A stretch of 64,000 nucleotides of DNA from an uncultured Collinsella sp. (GTDB lineage Bacteria; Actinomycetota; Coriobacteriia; Coriobacteriales; Coriobacteriaceae), in the NCBI GenBank assembly GCA_900757505.1, contig CAAEOE010000035.1, forward strand, positions 4,520-68,519. The letters are read 5' to 3'. A program made the translations under genes and the position numbers. Shown piece after piece: positions 61,914 to 64,000 of this stretch (the first letter of the stretch is position 1; every line of letters begins with the position of its first letter). The notes below the pieces were generated by a model that ran no database searches, had not been told where the DNA came from, and saw nothing but the letters and a program-made list of their open reading frames with translations.

Positions 61914-62034
61914 TTGTAAACAACTTGTTGCGCCGCCTCCCGGGGCGGCATTTTTTATGCATCGCCCTTAAAGTTGTACCTTGCACTTTACGCTATCAAA
62001 GTGCTTGCTGCAAAAACGTTACTGGGGGGCATCT

Positions 62035-63330
62035 ATGGCACCAGCACTGTCCGATCTTCAACCGCAATCAGCGCCCAAGGCCACCGCGGCGGCGCAGGCC
62101 GCTATCGGTGACGGTCTTGTTGCAGAAGCTCAGGCTTTTGCAGACGGGCTCGCTGCGTGGCGACACGATTTACACCAGATGCCCGAGCTGGGCAATAGCC
62201 TCCCGCAGACCTCTGCGTATATTCAAGCGCGCCTGATCGAGATGGATATCCCATTTGCCACGCTCGTCGATGGTTCCTGTGTTGTGGGCCTTGTCGGCGC
62301 CGGTGCCGTCGCGGCCCAGGGCAATGGCGTCTGCACGGACGAACAGGCCGGTACGGTCGTTATGCTGCGTGGCGACATGGATGCCCTGCCCGTTGCCGAA
62401 GAGTCAGGCGAGCCTTTCGCCTCTACGAACGGCTGCATGCACGCATGCGGACACGATATGCACGCGACGGCGCTGCTTGGTGCAGCCCGTATGCTCAAGG
62501 CGCGCGAGGCAGAGCTTGTCGACGCCAATGCCACGGTTAAGTTGCTGTTCCAGCCGGGCGAGGAAACCTTTGAGGGTGCCCGCGCCGCCATCGCCGATGG
62601 TCTGCTGCAGAACCCGCGTCCCCAGGCGGCTTTTGCCATGCATGTCAATAGCCAGTCGCCGCTTGGCCTGGTGCTCTACGGCAGCCCGGCGCTCTCGGGC
62701 GTGTACGGTTTTCGCATCACGCTTCAGGGCAAGGGTGGCCATGGCTCGAGCCCCGAGATCTGCATCGACCCCATCACGGCCGGCGTCCATGTGCATCTGG
62801 CGCTTCAGGAGCTCATCTCCCGCGAGGTGCCGGCGGCCAAGGAGGTCGCACTGACTGTCGGTAAGTTCGCCGGCGGTCAGGCCGCAAATGTCATCCCCGA
62901 CACTTGTGTGCTCGAGGGAACGCTGCGCGGCTTCGACGTCGAGCTCATGGAGCACCTCAAGACCCGCATCGCGGAGGTCGTCAAAGGTGTTGCCACGACC
63001 TATCGTACGCCGGCGACTATCGAGACGCTCTCGGATGTTCCCCCGCTCGTACTCGATGACGATATGACGCAGGCGTCGCTTGGCTACGTGGGCGCGGTGC
63101 TGCCCAAGTCCGCCTTCTTGCCACTGTTCCACGCCATGGCGAGCGAGGACTTCGCGCTTATCTCGAGCGAGATCCCGAGTGCGTACTTTACCGTGGGCGC
63201 TGCCGTGACCGATACGGACGAGCACTTTGCCCAACACCATCCCAAGGCACGCTTTAGCGATGCCGAGCTGCCGCTCGGCGCCGCGGCCTATACCGCCGTC
63301 GCTTTGGGCTATATCGCCGACCACCGGTAG
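62035..63330 (+). CDS. M20 family amidohydrolase (HipO/AbgB-like)
   Basis: 431 residues. Metal-binding and catalytic motifs RGDMDALPVAEESG, HACGHDMHATALLG and LFQPGEE are complete, followed by the dimerisation domain and the last ligand in FHAMASEDFA. It likely hydrolyses an N-acyl or peptide-type amide such as an N-acyl amino acid. ATG 62035 follows ACTGGGGGG; an earlier ATG has no site. It is followed after 38 bp by a truncated MFS gene, which may once have transported the substrate. Confidence 0.88.
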   Translation: MAPALSDLQPQSAPKATAAAQAAIGDGLVAEAQAFADGLAAWRHDLHQMPELGNSLPQTSAYIQARLIEMDIPFATLVDGSCVVGLVGAGAVAAQGNGVCTDEQAGTVVMLRGDMDALPVAEESGEPFASTNGCMHACGHDMHATALLGAARMLKAREAELVDANATVKLLFQPGEETFEGARAAIADGLLQNPRPQAAFAMHVNSQSPLGLVLYGSPALSGVYGFRITLQGKGGHGSSPEICIDPITAGVHVHLALQELISREVPAAKEVALTVGKFAGGQAANVIPDTCVLEGTLRGFDVELMEHLKTRIAEVVKGVATTYRTPATIETLSDVPPLVLDDDMTQASLGYVGAVLPKSAFLPLFHAMASEDFALISSEIPSAYFTVGAAVTDTDEHFAQHHPKARFSDAELPLGAAAYTAVALGYIADHR

Positions 63331-63368
63331 CACCCAATCTTGCTATTCGTTTGTTTAAAAGGAACAGT

Positions 63369-63818
63369 ATGTCCCAGCAGCATAAATTCTTCCCCGGTTG
63401 GCTTGTTGTGGCCTCCGGCTTCGTGATCATGGCCACGTGCTACACGATTTTCGTCAACTGCATGAGCCTGTTCCAGCCGCTGATCGTCAGCAACCTCGGG
63501 ATTACGCTTGCCCAGTACAACATCTCCAACGCTATCTCCACCGTGGTGAGTGTCGTGGGTTCGCTCGTTATCGGTCATGTTGCCGATAAGGTGAGTGGCC
63601 GCGTATTGGGCTCGCTCACCGTTATCGCCACCTCGACGGTGCTCGCGGGCATGAGCTTTGTGGGTGAGCTTTGGCAGGTCTATGTGCTCTTTGCCGTCTC
63701 GGGCTCCTTTGCGAGCGCCTGGATTGTGTGCCTGGCGTGCTCCGTGGTCATGCTCGTGTTCCTGCTGGCATCCGAGCCCATCGCCGCCAAGCTGCGCGCG
63801 AGCGTGGCGGGGGAGTAG
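63369..63818 (+). pseudogene. MFS transporter with large internal deletion
   Basis: 149 residues against about 400 expected. The N-terminal part (KFFPGWLVVASGFVIMA, then LFQPLIVSNLGITLAQYNIS and the A-loop-like GHVADKVSGR) covers about four helices of an oxalate/formate-antiporter-type MFS protein. The sequence then passes in frame from LFAVSGSFASA to WIVCLACSVVMLVFLLAS, which looks like a final helix and tail. The middle seven or so helices are missing. Start ATG follows AAAAGGAAC. It might still encode a small membrane protein. Confidence 0.6.
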
Positions 63819-63853
63819 ACGTCCGTCGCTCTTTTCTGTTCGCTCCGTTCTGT

Positions 63854-63917
63854 CCGTGGCCGCCTTGGAAGCCGAATGGATGCTCGTACCATCATTCGGT
63901 TTCCAAGGCGGCCACGG
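63854..63917. repeat. Long near-perfect hairpin after the MFS remnant
   Basis: CCGTGGCCGCCTTGGAA (63854-63870) pairs perfectly with 63901-63917, and CCGAATG (63872) with CATTCGG (63893). This is a 24-bp stem with a 14-base loop. No T-run follows. Confidence 0.8.
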
Positions 63918-63934
63918 GCCTACGAAATGGTCCC

Positions 63935-63984
63935 TTTTCCTCCGTCCCCAACAGATCACGTGATCCGAAGGGGACGGAGGAAAA
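63935..63984. repeat. Cruciform with central 12-bp palindrome at window end
   Basis: TTTTCCTCCGTCCCC (63935-63949) pairs perfectly with 63970-63984 around the self-complementary GATCACGTGATC (63954-63965). Confidence 0.8.
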
Positions 63985-64000
63985 CGGATCACAAACAGCG

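Overview
The window is a gene-dense, GC-rich bacterial chromosome segment. Gene content, short intergenic spacers, a T-box in front of pheST, a monoderm-type Tad pilus locus, and paired YhgE/Pip proteins next to a VanRS-like system all suggest an anaerobic gut actinobacterium of the Coriobacteriia, most like Collinsella. The genus is inferred from overall resemblance; no rRNA gene is present to confirm it.

Layout. 1-6.8 kb: end of glmM, an M32 carboxypeptidase (minus strand), and a T-box-controlled pheS-pheT pair. 6.9-9.8 kb: a nickel/cobalt ECF transporter (nikM-nikQ-nikO) behind a NikR-like operator. 9.8-18.2 kb: a zinc phospholipase C-like protein, a DUF559-like nuclease-fold protein, pyruvate kinase, a Ca2+ P-type ATPase behind a strongly structured leader, and rsgA. 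18.3-28.1 kb: a complete tad (Flp pilus) operon of ten overlapping genes ending in a DUF192 gene. 28.1-28.7 kb: a toxin-antitoxin-like pair with a frameshifted toxin. 28.8-43.4 kb: five tRNA genes (Phe, Leu, two Arg, Ser) among housekeeping genes (GH5-like protein, rsmI, metG, ksgA, tatD, SPFH protein, rlmH, proC, serS) and unknown proteins. 43.5-50.2 kb: a D,D-carboxypeptidase divergent from a VanRS-like pair, then pstB with a PhoBR-like pair. 50.4-53 kb: a Wzz/BY-kinase/PHP-phosphatase module and a GNAT protein. 53.2-64 kb: htpG, two YhgE/Pip membrane proteins, an EamA exporter, an M20 amidohydrolase and an internally deleted MFS gene.

The most unusual feature is a family of tandem units after four of the five tRNA genes, with periods of 186-190 bp. 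Each unit repeats the tRNA 3' end from the T-loop plus its terminator, carries an antisense copy of that tRNA's own T-arm, and then a three-hairpin block whose stems vary in a compensatory way. I know of no described class with this architecture. A second family of roughly 150-170 bp nested-hairpin repeats lies downstream of glmM, htpG and the second yhgE, also with compensatory stem changes. The Ca2+ ATPase leader forms two hairpins whose loops share 7 complementary bases, and the second hairpin occludes the Shine-Dalgarno sequence. Several other long imperfect palindromes fill intergenic spaces.
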